A stretch of DNA of 64,000 nucleotides, taken from NCBI RefSeq assembly GCF_000069785.1, contig NC_010530.1:1792001-1856000 (forward strand), read 5' to 3'. This DNA comes from Cupriavidus taiwanensis LMG 19424. GTDB lineage: Bacteria; Pseudomonadota; Gammaproteobacteria; Burkholderiales; Burkholderiaceae. Position numbers and translations under genes: made by a program. Below, piece by piece: positions 41,759 to 50,578 of the stretch (positions within the stretch are counted from its first letter, which is position 1; every line of letters begins with the position of its first letter). The notes under the pieces are model-generated. The model did not search any database and had not been told where the DNA came from. It saw only the letters and a list, made by a program, of their open reading frames with translations.

Positions 41759-42100
41759 ATGGCGAATTACCTGATCTCCTTTCCTGCAGCGGCGATGAAG
41801 GTTCCCGCCGAGGAGCTCGCTGCCGTGGGCGAAGCGGCGCGCGAGGTCATACGCGAGGCGAAGGCTGCAGGCGTGTACGCGTTTGGTGGCGGGATCAACG
41901 CGGATGTCGCGCCGCTCATGGTCGCCCCGGACGGCACGGTCACCACCGAAACCTATCCCCAGATGAAGGAGTTCGACGGCGGCTTCTGTGTCCTGCGGCT
42001 CCCATCGCGCGAAGTCGCCATCCTGTGGGCTGGGAAGATCGCCAAGGCTTGCCGCTGCTCGCAGGAACTCCGCGAGTTTGGCGATGATCCCGAGAGTTGA
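41759..42100 (+). CDS. YciI/DGPF-domain protein
   Basis: A 113-residue protein with the YCII-related (DGPF) fold: MANYLISFPAAAMKVPAEEL at the start, ETYPQMKEFDGGFCVLRLPSREVAILWAGKIAKACRCSQELREFGDDPES at the end, kept here as pieces of the open frame. Members are small cytoplasmic ferredoxin-like proteins, sometimes next to sigma factors, of unclear role. Here no sigma factor is adjacent. A terminator-like hairpin follows at 42146-42175. Confidence 0.75.
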   Translation: MANYLISFPAAAMKVPAEELAAVGEAAREVIREAKAAGVYAFGGGINADVAPLMVAPDGTVTTETYPQMKEFDGGFCVLRLPSREVAILWAGKIAKACRCSQELREFGDDPES

Positions 42101-42145
42101 TGGGCAAGGTCCGTCCCGCGGCGGCATCACCACCAGGTACGACAA

Positions 42146-42175
42146 GCGAGCGGAGGTACAGTGTGCTCCGCTCGC
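42146..42175. terminator. bidirectional hairpin between YciI and EF-hand genes
   Basis: A perfect 10-bp inverted repeat, GCGAGCGGAG and CTCCGCTCGC, with a 10-base loop, between two convergent genes. This is the placement expected for a shared terminator. No long T-tract is present on either side. Confidence 0.65.
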
Positions 42176-42215
42176 CCCGTCAGCGTGACAGATCTCGGGC
42201 CAAGCCCTCCGCGCT

Positions 42216-42572
42216 CTAGTTCCAGATCGGACTTTCCTTCTGCATCTGTGCCTTGGTCTTTGACGACCAGTACGCACCGATCTGGCGCTCGGTAACGGAA
42301 CCCTGCTTTTTGACATCGATCTTGTCAAAATGCGCGTAGACCTGCGGCATCCCCGCCTGCGCCTCGTCACGGGTGAGCTTGCCATCATGATTGCTGTCGG
42401 CCGCCTTGAATTTCTCCGCGATAAGGGCCTTGGCCTGTGCGGTGGTCGGCGGTGCTTTCGGAACTTCGCCAGGCGCTGATCCACTCCCTTGCGCAGACTG
42501 GGCAACCGCCCCAAGGGACATAAATGCCGTCAGTGCCGCGAAACCGATTGCAGGTAATTTTCTTATCATCAT
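42216..42572 (-). CDS. exported EF-hand protein
   Basis: A 118-residue protein with a signal peptide (MMIRKLPAIGFAALTAFMSLGAVAQS) and a canonical EF-hand calcium loop DSNHDGKLTRDE near residues 62-73. A second, degenerate loop-like stretch DKIDVKKQGSVT follows. Two adjacent ATGs are possible starts; a GAGGAG site lies upstream. It is divergent from the DUF2092 lipoprotein gene across 600 bp. A periplasmic calcium-binding role is inferred. Confidence 0.75.
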   Translation of the reverse strand: MMIRKLPAIGFAALTAFMSLGAVAQSAQGSGSAPGEVPKAPPTTAQAKALIAEKFKAADSNHDGKLTRDEAQAGMPQVYAHFDKIDVKKQGSVTERQIGAYWSSKTKAQMQKESPIWN

Positions 42573-43173
42573 CGCTCTCCTCAGATCGTCCTTGTGTTTT
42601 ACTTCCGCAGGAACCCTGCCTGTATTTCCGGCACCGAAGCACCAACACAGCAGCGCGCCGGTTACCCTGGCACAGGCGAAGGATGCGCCATTGGCATGCA
42701 TGAGCAGTTTTAGTCCGGAATCCTCCATTGGGCAAAATGGGTAAAGGTGAGCGCATGGTGTCCCAACATCTGACGTGGCAGAAGTGAATCTTTTTTTGGC
42801 TGCGTGAAGAATTTTTTAGTCAGGCATCCATTCCGAGAGTAAGGCACCCCCTTACGGGCACAAACTCCGTCTCTCTCATGGAATTCAGAAGTAGCGCCGA
42901 GTCCGGTTCCGCCCCAAACGGCCTGTCTCTCTACGGTTGGAACGCAACAGATCGGCGAACTCCAATTCAGTTAGATCAACAGGCCAAAATATTCACTTCC
43001 CCCATAGGCCTGCCGCTGCAAGTATGTAGGAGGGCCAAGCCGCCAACCGCCCATGAAACACGGACCGGCAGCGCCTGCGCGATCGTTGCACCGCAATAGC
43101 GGCCGGCAACAGCCGCGAAGCACCCTCTCGCACGTCTTTAGCCTCGCCCGCCTGTTCTTTTCCGGAGATATAT
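42573..43173. other. AT-richer divergent intergenic region
   Basis: About 600 bases between the EF-hand gene and the lipoprotein cluster. It has runs of T (TTTTTTT near 42790) and a lower GC content than the core genes. Short frames are present but have no supporting features. It should hold two divergent promoters. I see no RNA gene. Confidence 0.4.
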
Positions 43174-44004
43174 ATGGTGCGCATCGCGATTCTGGGCCTT
43201 CTTGCACTTTCTCTGGCGGCTTGCAGCAGTATGTCGCAGCAGGCCAGTCCCGGCACGCCTGGCGCATCAGGCAACTCGCCATCCGCGCCAACCAGTGCAC
43301 CCTCACCGGCTGCGGGCGGCGCAACGCCGGCAACGAATGCCGTCGATCCCGCTTCCGTCCAGGCGCTGCGCGACATGGGACGCTACCTGCAGACGCTCAC
43401 GCAGTTCCAGGTCGCTGTAGATCTCTCCGGGGAACGGGTACTCACTGACGGGCAAAAGCTGTTGCACACGGCCAGCGCAAAACTGGACGTGCAACGCCCA
43501 AACAAGTTGCGGGCGCAGATGCGCAGCGCGCGTTCGGCGCGCGATTTGATGTACGACGGCAAGACAGTTGTGCTGTACATGCCGGAGCAAAAATACTATT
43601 CCAGGGCCACCTTCGATAACAATCTCGCTGACCTGGTGGAGCGCTTGCGCGCGCGTTTCGGCGTCGAAATTCCCATGGCAGACCTTTTCCTCTGGGGCAC
43701 GCCACAAGCACCGCTGGATAGCATCAGTTCGGCGATGAATGCCGGCCAGGACATCGTCGATGGGACGCTATGCGATCAATATGCGTTCCGCCAGGGGGAA
43801 ATCGATTGGCAAATATGGATTGCCACCGGACCTCGACCGCTACCGCGCAAGCTGGTGATCACCAACCGATCCGACGAGGCAAGGCCGCAGTCAGTGTCAT
43901 GGATCCGCTGGAATCTCAGTCCCCGTTTTACCCAGTCCGTCTTTACCTTCACGCCACCAGCCGGTGCCAAAGCGGCGGAGTTTGTTCCCATGAAGAACAG
44001 GTAA
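43174..44004 (+). CDS. DUF2092-type lipoprotein
   Basis: A 276-residue exported lipoprotein. The lipobox LSLAACSS puts the acylated Cys at about residue 17, followed by a Ser/Pro/Ala linker to about 60. The rest, with ALRDMGRYLQTLTQFQVAVDLSGERVL, RSARDLMYDGKTVVLY and TPPAGAKAAEFVP, matches the DUF2092 family, whose predicted fold resembles LolA/LppX-type lipid-binding beta barrels. It starts a three-gene cluster; the next gene begins 11 bases later. The function is not established. Confidence 0.75.
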   Translation: MVRIAILGLLALSLAACSSMSQQASPGTPGASGNSPSAPTSAPSPAAGGATPATNAVDPASVQALRDMGRYLQTLTQFQVAVDLSGERVLTDGQKLLHTASAKLDVQRPNKLRAQMRSARSARDLMYDGKTVVLYMPEQKYYSRATFDNNLADLVERLRARFGVEIPMADLFLWGTPQAPLDSISSAMNAGQDIVDGTLCDQYAFRQGEIDWQIWIATGPRPLPRKLVITNRSDEARPQSVSWIRWNLSPRFTQSVFTFTPPAGAKAAEFVPMKNR

Positions 44005-44015
44005 AAGAGGTCGCC

Positions 44016-44546
44016 ATGAAACATACGATTGCCAAGCGCTGTACCGGATGGGCCACCGCTATCGGTCTGGCGACTGTGCTCTGCATCCCTACCGTTGATG
44101 CCCGGCCTGGAGGCGGCGGAGGACACGCTGGAGCCCACGCAGGCGGGGGCCGCGCCGCAGCGCACGCAGGCGGCGGAGGTGGCGGCGGGCGGCAGATCAA
44201 CAACCAGCGAGCGGACGCGCGGACGAACGACGTCCGCAGTACCAGCGTGAACAGCGTGAACGCTACCCGGAATGTCAACGTTAATACAAGCCGCAATGTG
44301 AATGTCAACGTTGAGGGCGGAGGCTGCTGCCACGGAGGATGGGACAACGATTACCATCCCGTCGCCACTGCTGCTGCGGTCACTGCGACCGTCGCCATGA
44401 CATCGGCGGTGATAGGGTCGATGGTGCGATCAGTGCCGCCCGGGTGCGTGCCGGTCAACTATGGCGGCATGGTGTACCAGCAATGTGGCAACACCTGGTA
44501 TCAGCCGCAGGGATCGCAGTTTGTCGTGGTGAATCCACCGTACTGA
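44016..44546 (+). CDS. exported Gly/Asn-rich hypothetical protein
   Basis: A 176-residue protein with a signal sequence (1-30, ending TVDARPGG). A Gly/Ala/His-rich tract (30-65) and an alternating Asn-Val stretch (NVNVNTSRNVNVNVEGG) follow, then a hydrophobic segment (ATAAAVTATVAMTSAVIGSM) and a C-terminal module with CVPVNYGGMVYQQCGNTWYQPQG that recurs in secreted proteobacterial proteins. Four cysteines are in the last 80 residues. Its role is unknown; position suggests it works with the lipoprotein. Confidence 0.65.
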   Translation: MKHTIAKRCTGWATAIGLATVLCIPTVDARPGGGGGHAGAHAGGGRAAAHAGGGGGGGRQINNQRADARTNDVRSTSVNSVNATRNVNVNTSRNVNVNVEGGGCCHGGWDNDYHPVATAAAVTATVAMTSAVIGSMVRSVPPGCVPVNYGGMVYQQCGNTWYQPQGSQFVVVNPPY

Positions 44547-44591
44547 AAATGGCGGCATAAACCAGCTGTGGCAAATGCAAGAGGTATGCAA

Positions 44592-46001
44592 ATGGCTGCT
44601 TCACAGAATGCATCCGCGCGGCAAGACTTTGGTCGCCAGGCACGACAGCAAGTCAGACGCTCCCAGCACGCAAACATCGGCGACACCAGGCGAGATCCGA
44701 TCGAACTACTGAAAGCGAACAGTGCGGGCCGCGTTGAGGCGCTCGTACCGCTCCGATACGGACGGATGTCCGTTTCGCCTTTCACGTTCTTTCGAGGTAG
44801 TGCAGTACTGCAGGCGCACGACCTCGCCGGCACCGTCAACACCGGCATCATCCTTCCCCTTTGCGGGGACGCGCATTTGTCGAACTTTGGCGGCTTTGCG
44901 ACCCCGGAACGACAGCTCGTCTTCGATTTGAACGACTTTGACGAAGCCGCTCCCGGTCCCTGGGAATGGGATCTGAAGCGACTCGCGGCCAGTTTCGCCG
45001 TCGCTGGCGATCAGATGGGCGTGGACCGCGGAGCAATTGCCGAATGCGTGTCAACCGCAGTGCAGGAGTACAGCGACAGGATCCGCGAATACTCGGAACT
45101 CAGCTCACTGGATCTCTGGCACGAAGTCATCACCTTCGACCGAATGATGGACCGTGCGGTGAGCGACGAAGGCCGGCAATTGATTGCGAAGACCGGCAAG
45201 AAGGCGGCAAGCCGGACCAACGAAAGCGTCCTGACCAAGATGGCTACCTTGCAGGACGGCCGCTGGACCATTCAGGATGCCCCTCCGGCACTCTTCCACC
45301 CCAGCGGCCCAAACTCGTTGCTTGGCGAAGAGAAATGGGCAAATACCGACGCGTGGAAGGGAAAGCTCGCCAAGGCCTTTGACGCCTATGTGCAAACACT
45401 GCCGTTCGACCGCCGTGCATTGATCTCGCAGTACGAACTTCACGACATTGCATTCAAGGTCGTTGGCGTTGGCAGCGTGGGAACGTTCTGCCTCATCATG
45501 CTCTTCGTCGATTGCCACGGAAATCCTCTTTTTCTGCAAGTCAAGGAGGCGCGGCCCTCCGTCATCGCCACCTATTTTCCGGCAACCGGCCCCTCACATC
45601 AGGGAGAGCGCGTCGTTGCTGGCCAGCGCCTGCTTCAGGCCGCCAGCGATTCGTTCCTGGGGTGGACCACCGGCCCCGCCAATCGTCACTTCTATTTCCG
45701 GCAGTTGCGGGACATGAAGGTGTCGGCCGAAGTGGAGCGCATGAGCAATACGGTCCTCAATGGCTATGCGCGCATGTGTGGCTGGGCACTGGCCCGGGCC
45801 CACGCAAAAGCGGGCGGAAAGGCCATTGAGATCTCATCGTACATCGGCAGTGGCGAGCGTCTGGCAGATGCCCTGGTGGAATATGCATTCGCCTATGCGA
45901 AGCAAAACGAAGCAGACTACGACCAGTTCATCACCGCGTGTCGGACAGGCCGTCTCGAGGCCCGTGGAGACGAGGAGATGGCGCTGGACTTCCGGGTATG
46001 A
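44592..46001 (+). CDS. DUF2252-family protein
   Basis: A 469-residue cytoplasmic protein of the DUF2252 family. Conserved segments: LVPLRYGRMSVSPFTFFRG near the N-terminus, GDAHLSNFGGFATPERQLVFDLNDFDEAAPGPWEWDLKRLAAS (read as separate motifs, with GDxHxxN and DLNDFD typical of kinase-like catalytic and metal loops), and a C-terminal AYAKQNEADYDQF. The GDAH-N and D-F-D pattern resembles the aminoglycoside phosphotransferase fold, so a small-molecule kinase is possible. I chose ATG 44592, which is well spaced from AGAGG. Third gene of the cluster. Confidence 0.8.
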   Translation: MAASQNASARQDFGRQARQQVRRSQHANIGDTRRDPIELLKANSAGRVEALVPLRYGRMSVSPFTFFRGSAVLQAHDLAGTVNTGIILPLCGDAHLSNFGGFATPERQLVFDLNDFDEAAPGPWEWDLKRLAASFAVAGDQMGVDRGAIAECVSTAVQEYSDRIREYSELSSLDLWHEVITFDRMMDRAVSDEGRQLIAKTGKKAASRTNESVLTKMATLQDGRWTIQDAPPALFHPSGPNSLLGEEKWANTDAWKGKLAKAFDAYVQTLPFDRRALISQYELHDIAFKVVGVGSVGTFCLIMLFVDCHGNPLFLQVKEARPSVIATYFPATGPSHQGERVVAGQRLLQAASDSFLGWTTGPANRHFYFRQLRDMKVSAEVERMSNTVLNGYARMCGWALARAHAKAGGKAIEISSYIGSGERLADALVEYAFAYAKQNEADYDQFITACRTGRLEARGDEEMALDFRV

Positions 46002-46087
46002 AGCTGACCCGGCGCAAAAGAAGCGCTCTGGCTTTAAGCCAGTCAGCCAGCCGAGAAAGCAAACCGAGGGAAGACGCGGCTCGCCGA

Positions 46088-46108
46088 CCGCCACGAGTCT
46101 TGTGGCGG
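46088..46108. terminator. possible terminator hairpin
   Basis: A 7-bp stem, CCGCCAC and GTGGCGG, with a 7-base loop between the convergent DUF2252 and binding-protein genes. There is no T-tract, so the call is tentative. Confidence 0.35.
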
Positions 46109-46251
46109 GCCTTGTTCATGCGACAGGCACCATCCCGCACAGTTGGGCGCCAGCAATGTCGTTGAGCAGCTGCCACGCGGCACCTGGGCGCACGGCGTCC
46201 GTTCCGGAAAGTCGGTGCAGGCAATGCGCCGCCCCTTGTACGTGAAGCCGT

Positions 46252-47268
46252 TTACTCGATGACTCGATCAGCCCGCTTCAGTAAATCGGGAGGAATCGTC
46301 AATCCGAGCTCGCGAGCAGTCCTGAGGTTGATAGCGAGTTGCCGACGTGAGACGACTTCGAACGGCGTATCGGCAGGCTTTGCGCCCTTGAATATCCGAT
46401 CAATGATAGCTGGCAAGCGCGGAAAGTTCGCTGAAACGCTTGTGCCGTAGCTGAGCAGACCGCCAGAGTCTTCGGCTCCTCCCCAGAACATGGTCGGCAG
46501 CCGACGTTCTGTGGCTAATGCCGCAACGCGCTTGCGCTCTGCAAGCGGCGCAGGGACTTCGAGCGCCACAAGCGCCTGCGCGCGATCGCTGTACATGGCA
46601 TCAAACGCGGCCTCCAGGTCAGGCTTTGGCCCGCGCACTTTCAGCAATTGCGGGATCAAGCCAGCCGCGCGCGCGGCAGTAACGTTGGCCCGCTCTATGG
46701 GTGCCAAGCCGTTGGCATCCACTCCCGGAATGTCTGAATCGCTGAGGATGGCAACGCGTTCAAGTCTGGGGATAAGCGACTTGAGGATGTCGAACTGCCG
46801 GGAGGGCAGCTCGGGGTCATTGTTTGTCGCTCCGGTGATATTACCGCCGGGTCTCTCCAGCGTTGCGGCGACACCAATCGCCACCGGGTCTGCAACGATT
46901 GAGGCTACGATCGGAACGGTCGTAGTGGCTTTTCGTGCTGCGTTGGTGGCGGGGCCACCATAGGAGACGATAACGTCGACACCCTTACCGACCAGTTCAA
47001 CGGCAAGCTCGGGCAGGCGTTCGAGTACCCCCTCGGCAAAACGCGCATCGAAAATGACATCGGCGCCTTCGACATATCCGAGTTGCGCCAGGCCATGGCG
47101 AAGTCCTTCGAGTACCGGATTTGGCTTTCCTTCGACGACGGCTGCCCCGTTGAACAGCGCACCAACCCGGAAAGGCTTCCGAAGTTGCTGTGCGTGCGTT
47201 ACCCCCTGGCTGGCAAGCAACGCGGCGGCTAAGGCTGTGGCCCCTGCGAGGATAGTGCGCCTGTCCAT
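46252..47268 (-). CDS. ABC-type substrate-binding protein (PF04392-like), orphan
   Basis: A 338-residue periplasmic binding protein with a signal (MDRRTILAGATALAAALLASQGVTHAQ). The fold has RVGALFNG, LRHGLAQLGYVEGADVIFDARFAEG, VDVIVSYGGPATNAARKATTTVPIV and the ligand-side NNDPELPSRQFDILKSLIP, matching the ABC sub_bind family. An AAGGAG site precedes the chosen ATG. No permease or ATPase gene adjoins it, so it is an orphan. Ligand unknown. Confidence 0.85.
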   Translation of the reverse strand: MDRRTILAGATALAAALLASQGVTHAQQLRKPFRVGALFNGAAVVEGKPNPVLEGLRHGLAQLGYVEGADVIFDARFAEGVLERLPELAVELVGKGVDVIVSYGGPATNAARKATTTVPIVASIVADPVAIGVAATLERPGGNITGATNNDPELPSRQFDILKSLIPRLERVAILSDSDIPGVDANGLAPIERANVTAARAAGLIPQLLKVRGPKPDLEAAFDAMYSDRAQALVALEVPAPLAERKRVAALATERRLPTMFWGGAEDSGGLLSYGTSVSANFPRLPAIIDRIFKGAKPADTPFEVVSRRQLAINLRTARELGLTIPPDLLKRADRVIE

Positions 47269-47644
47269 GCGTATCTCCTTCTTGTTGCTTTCCTTTGGTT
47301 TCGGCGCGAGAAAGCTGAGGCGCATAGGGAGAAAGAGAGGTTCATGCTAAATCCCCTTGTCTTGATACGCGGCCTCGATGCAGAGATATGTGCGGTTCCG
47401 CACGTACTGACCAGCAGGCGGTCAGGGAGGCTTTCACTTTGCCGTTTTTACGTAGCGTTTCCGCTGAAGCGAGCAGATCATCTGCTCAATGCGCCGGCAC
47501 TTGGCCCAGTTGGGATCGCCCAGGTGTTGGCAGTTCACGACGAATTCCACGCTTTACGGTGCTAGCCGCGCACTTGTTGCGCAGCTAGCGCCCATGCCAG
47601 CCCACCGCGATTGAACGTCTAGCCGCGAACCCGGAGTGCTTGCC
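47269..47644. other. divergent intergenic region with an inverted repeat
   Basis: About 375 bases between the binding-protein gene and a membrane-protein gene. It holds an imperfect inverted repeat at 47561-47589 and no supported gene. Confidence 0.4.
47561..47589. repeat. imperfect inverted repeat upstream of the membrane protein
   Basis: GCTAGCCGCGCA and TGCGCAGCTAGC, 5 bases apart, pair at 11 of 12 positions. It ends 56 bases before the ATG at 47645. It could be an operator or an mRNA hairpin in the 5' leader; nothing decides between them. Confidence 0.5.
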
Positions 47645-48142
47645 ATGCTCAACCTCAGCCCGTTCGGAATGTTTCACACCGCCATTGCCCTCGTGGCGGT
47701 GGCCTGTGGCCTGGTGGCGTTGTTCAAGTACGGCGAGATTGGAACCCTTACCCGCCCCGGCCGTCTCTACGCGTGGCTGACTGCAGCGACAGCATTCACG
47801 GGGCTCTTTATCTTCCACCATGGCGGATTCGGACCGCCCCACGCACTGGCGATACTGACGCTTGTCGTACTAGCCATCGCCGGTGTTGCTGAACGCCGCG
47901 GGGGAACGGGTGTGGCGCGCTACACGGCAGTATTGGGCTACTCCCTCACGCTGTTTTTCCATCTGATTCCAGGATTGACCGAGACCGGCACGCGCGTGCC
48001 GGTGGGCGCTCCGGCTTTCACCGGTCCGGAAGACCCGACGCTTAAAGCCATAGTTGGCGTCGCCTTCCTGATCTACCTGATCGGCGCGGCCGTCCAGGTC
48101 TCGCGCATTCGGCGCTCGCGCCGAATGGCGGTCACCCTCTGA
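47645..48142 (+). CDS. small four-helix membrane protein
   Basis: A 165-residue integral membrane protein. Four hydrophobic segments are evident (about 8-28, 42-62, 65-82, 130-150), with HHGGFGPPHALAI and FHLIPGLTETGTRVP between them. Paired His residues in FIFHHGGFGPPHA and LFFHLIPGLTE might bind heme or metal (speculative). I do not recognise a named family with certainty. It is followed by 215 bp and then a hydrolase gene. Confidence 0.65.
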   Translation: MLNLSPFGMFHTAIALVAVACGLVALFKYGEIGTLTRPGRLYAWLTAATAFTGLFIFHHGGFGPPHALAILTLVVLAIAGVAERRGGTGVARYTAVLGYSLTLFFHLIPGLTETGTRVPVGAPAFTGPEDPTLKAIVGVAFLIYLIGAAVQVSRIRRSRRMAVTL

Positions 48143-48357
48143 ACCTACGCCGCGCCGGCTGGGTGGAGGTAGCCGGTGGGTGGGTAACAGCGATGAACCG
48201 ACATGGCTGTTGGCTGGAGTATTTGCGCAGTGTCTCGATGCCGGATTCCACCGATGCCCTTTTCGCCTGACATGCCGGCATTTTGTCCGCCATCCGCTCA
48301 GGCCGTTTGCCATGATTCGGTGGTGAAGTTGCCACCAGCTTCCCAGGAGATGCTGTC

Positions 48358-49293
48358 ATGAATCGGCTGTTCCCCTATTGCATGTCGTCGTCGGCTGTTC
48401 TCCCTGACTCCGGCGGTTCGGCCGCCCGCGACCTCGCGGTCTCGGCGGCGGCCGCCCACACGTTGTACGTGACGGTCGGAAACGACAGGATTGGCTATCG
48501 CAGGTTCGGTCGGGGTCCGATGATCATTCTCGCCAACCGCTTGCGCGGCACGCTCGATACCTGGGATCCATTGTTCCTGGATGAACTGGCGTCGCGATAC
48601 ACCGTCGTCACTGTCGACTATCCCGGCATCGCGTACTCGACTGGAAAAATGCCCGATGCCATGGCGATGGCATCGAAGTTCATCGACGAATTCGCCAATG
48701 CAATCGGGGCTGAACGCTTTGTCATACTCGGCTGGTCGTGGGGTGGTCTTGTGGCTCAGACCTACCTTTTAGAGCACACCCAACGCGTAACTCAGGCAAT
48801 CCTGATTGGAACCAACCCTCCCGGGCACAATGAGATCCCGCTGCAGCAGGTGTTTCTCGAACGGGCATTCAAACCGGTGAACGATCTCGCGGATGAGGAA
48901 GTTCTGTTCTTCGAGCCAGCCTCCGAGGCAAGCTGCGCCCAGGCCAAGGCCTCACACGAACGGATCTACGCAAGGGCTGGCGTTGCTTCCAGGATACCGT
49001 CCACGCCCGATGAGTTCGCGCCGTACTTCACCGCGGCGCAGGGCTTTCACAACGACGAAGAGCGTCGACGCGAACGCATGGAGCAGGTGGATTTGCCTAT
49101 CCTGGTCATCGCTGGAGACCACGATACAAGCACCGCTGGACAGAACTGGTTTCCTTTGATCGGAAAGATGCGGCAGGCACAGTTCGTTTTCCTCTCCGAA
49201 ACAGGGCACGCTCCCCAGCACCAATACCCCGCTCTCGTATCCGGCTACATTCACGAATTTTTGTCCAAGACGTCCCTTGACAGCAGGAAGTGA
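48358..49293 (+). CDS. alpha/beta hydrolase
   Basis: A 311-residue alpha/beta-hydrolase. The nucleophile elbow is GWSWGG (Ser about 124), with the acid in IAGDHDTS and His in ETGHAPQH. A long N-terminal stretch with Cys and Ser (1-35) precedes the fold. It may be an esterase, haloalkane-type or epoxide-type hydrolase; motif details do not decide. Intergenic spacing suggests an independent unit. It is convergent with a haloperoxidase-like gene, a hairpin lying between them. Confidence 0.8.
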   Translation: MNRLFPYCMSSSAVLPDSGGSAARDLAVSAAAAHTLYVTVGNDRIGYRRFGRGPMIILANRLRGTLDTWDPLFLDELASRYTVVTVDYPGIAYSTGKMPDAMAMASKFIDEFANAIGAERFVILGWSWGGLVAQTYLLEHTQRVTQAILIGTNPPGHNEIPLQQVFLERAFKPVNDLADEEVLFFEPASEASCAQAKASHERIYARAGVASRIPSTPDEFAPYFTAAQGFHNDEERRRERMEQVDLPILVIAGDHDTSTAGQNWFPLIGKMRQAQFVFLSETGHAPQHQYPALVSGYIHEFLSKTSLDSRK

Positions 49294-49353
49294 GTTCTGC
49301 GCAAGGCGGTCAAGAGTTGACAAGCACTTTCCTTGCCGATGATCGGTCGCAAA

Positions 49354-49373
49354 GGGGCAACCCCTGTTGCCCC
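49354..49373. terminator. bidirectional hairpin between two hydrolase genes
   Basis: A perfect 8-bp stem, GGGGCAAC and GTTGCCCC, with a 4-base loop, between convergent genes ending at 49293 and 49424. Confidence 0.55.
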
Positions 49374-49423
49374 AGTGGACATGGAAACGAGGCCGGGCCA
49401 TGGAGCACCTGGCCTGATATCCA

Positions 49424-50248
49424 TCACGACCGGATAAATGCCAGCAGGTCCGCGTTGATGGTTTCGGCATGCGTGGTAGGCATGCCATGCGGGAAGCCCT
49501 TATAGGTCTTCAGCATGCCGTTGCGCAACAGCTTTGCCGAGAGCGGCGCGGAGTCGGCGTAAGGGACGATCTGGTCGTCGTCGCCGTGCATTACCAGCGT
49601 TGGCACGGTAATCTTCTTCAGATCTTCCGTAAAGTCCGTCTGGGAGAATGCAACGATGCCATCGTAGTGTGCCTTGGCGCCGCCCTGCATGCCCTGGCGC
49701 CACCAGTTCGCGATTACCCCTTCGTCCGCCTTGACACCTGGGCGGTTGAAGCCATAGAAGGGGCCTGCAGGGATCTCGCGGTAAAACTGCGCCCGGTTGT
49801 TGGCCACCTGCGCCTGGAAGCCGTCGAAGACTTCCTTGGGCAAGCCGCCCGGATTGGCTTCCGTCTTGACCATCAGCGGCGGCACAGCGGCAATCAGGAC
49901 GGCCTTCGCGACTCGGCTTTCGCCGTGTCGCGCCAGATAGCGCACCACTTCGCCGCCGCCGGTCGAATGCCCGACGTGGACGGCGTCTTTCAGGTCCAGG
50001 TGGGCCGTCAGCGTTGCCAGGTCGTCGGCATAGTGGTTCATGTCATGTCCGCTTGCGGTCTGGGTCGATCGGCCGTGGCCGCGACGATCATGCGCAATCA
50101 CGCGGAACCCGTGATTCAGGAAGAACATCATCTGCGCGTCCCAGTCGTCCGCGCTCAGCGGCCATCCATGAGAAAAGACAATGGGCTGGCCGCTACCCCA
50201 ATCCTTGTAGAAGATGTCCACACCATCCCTGGTCCTGACCGTCTGCAT
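49424..50248 (-). CDS. cofactor-free haloperoxidase/arylesterase-like hydrolase
   Basis: A 274-residue alpha/beta-hydrolase of the non-heme chloroperoxidase family. Typical features: [37 protein letters not shown] at the N-terminus (here in parts), HDRRGHGRS, the Ser nucleophile in GHSTGGGE, and the final His in GFPHGMP. Family length is 273-276, which fits the ATG with GGGAGG upstream; the additional 21 codons are not family-like. The physiological activity is usually esterase or perhydrolase. The AraC-type regulator gene is divergent. Confidence 0.88.
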   Translation of the reverse strand: MQTVRTRDGVDIFYKDWGSGQPIVFSHGWPLSADDWDAQMMFFLNHGFRVIAHDRRGHGRSTQTASGHDMNHYADDLATLTAHLDLKDAVHVGHSTGGGEVVRYLARHGESRVAKAVLIAAVPPLMVKTEANPGGLPKEVFDGFQAQVANNRAQFYREIPAGPFYGFNRPGVKADEGVIANWWRQGMQGGAKAHYDGIVAFSQTDFTEDLKKITVPTLVMHGDDDQIVPYADSAPLSAKLLRNGMLKTYKGFPHGMPTTHAETINADLLAFIRS

Positions 50249-50578
50249 GGCATTGCCTCCCAGTTGATTGCCCCTGTTCGCAGGGGCGCTTGCGTACATG
50301 GCTGCGTTCACCGCGCGAACACACAGGCGGATTCAGCATGGCTGCCGTGGTACGACGAATCACCCAGCGCCGCGCACGACTCCGCTGTCGTGGCTTCCGC
50401 GACTGGCCTGGCCCGTCCATATGGCCCTGGTTTGCTACCTGTCATACCGCCCTTTTTTCCATCCGCACGGCTGTTCATCATTTCTTGAAACCTTCATCCC
50501 TGGCTACGTAAAATCGGCAAATGTCCCCTGGTCTTTGCCAGGCCTCCGGATGCGAAGCACCAACCAGGGAGCGATCCG
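50249..50578. other. divergent intergenic region, haloperoxidase and AraC genes
   Basis: About 330 bases between two divergent genes. No gene is supported. A control region for both is expected, but no clear repeated operator was found by eye. Confidence 0.35.

Noticed and set aside
42878..43099. Open frame in the gap before the DUF2092 gene
   Set aside because: No ribosome site, no domain, and composition like the surrounding noncoding DNA.
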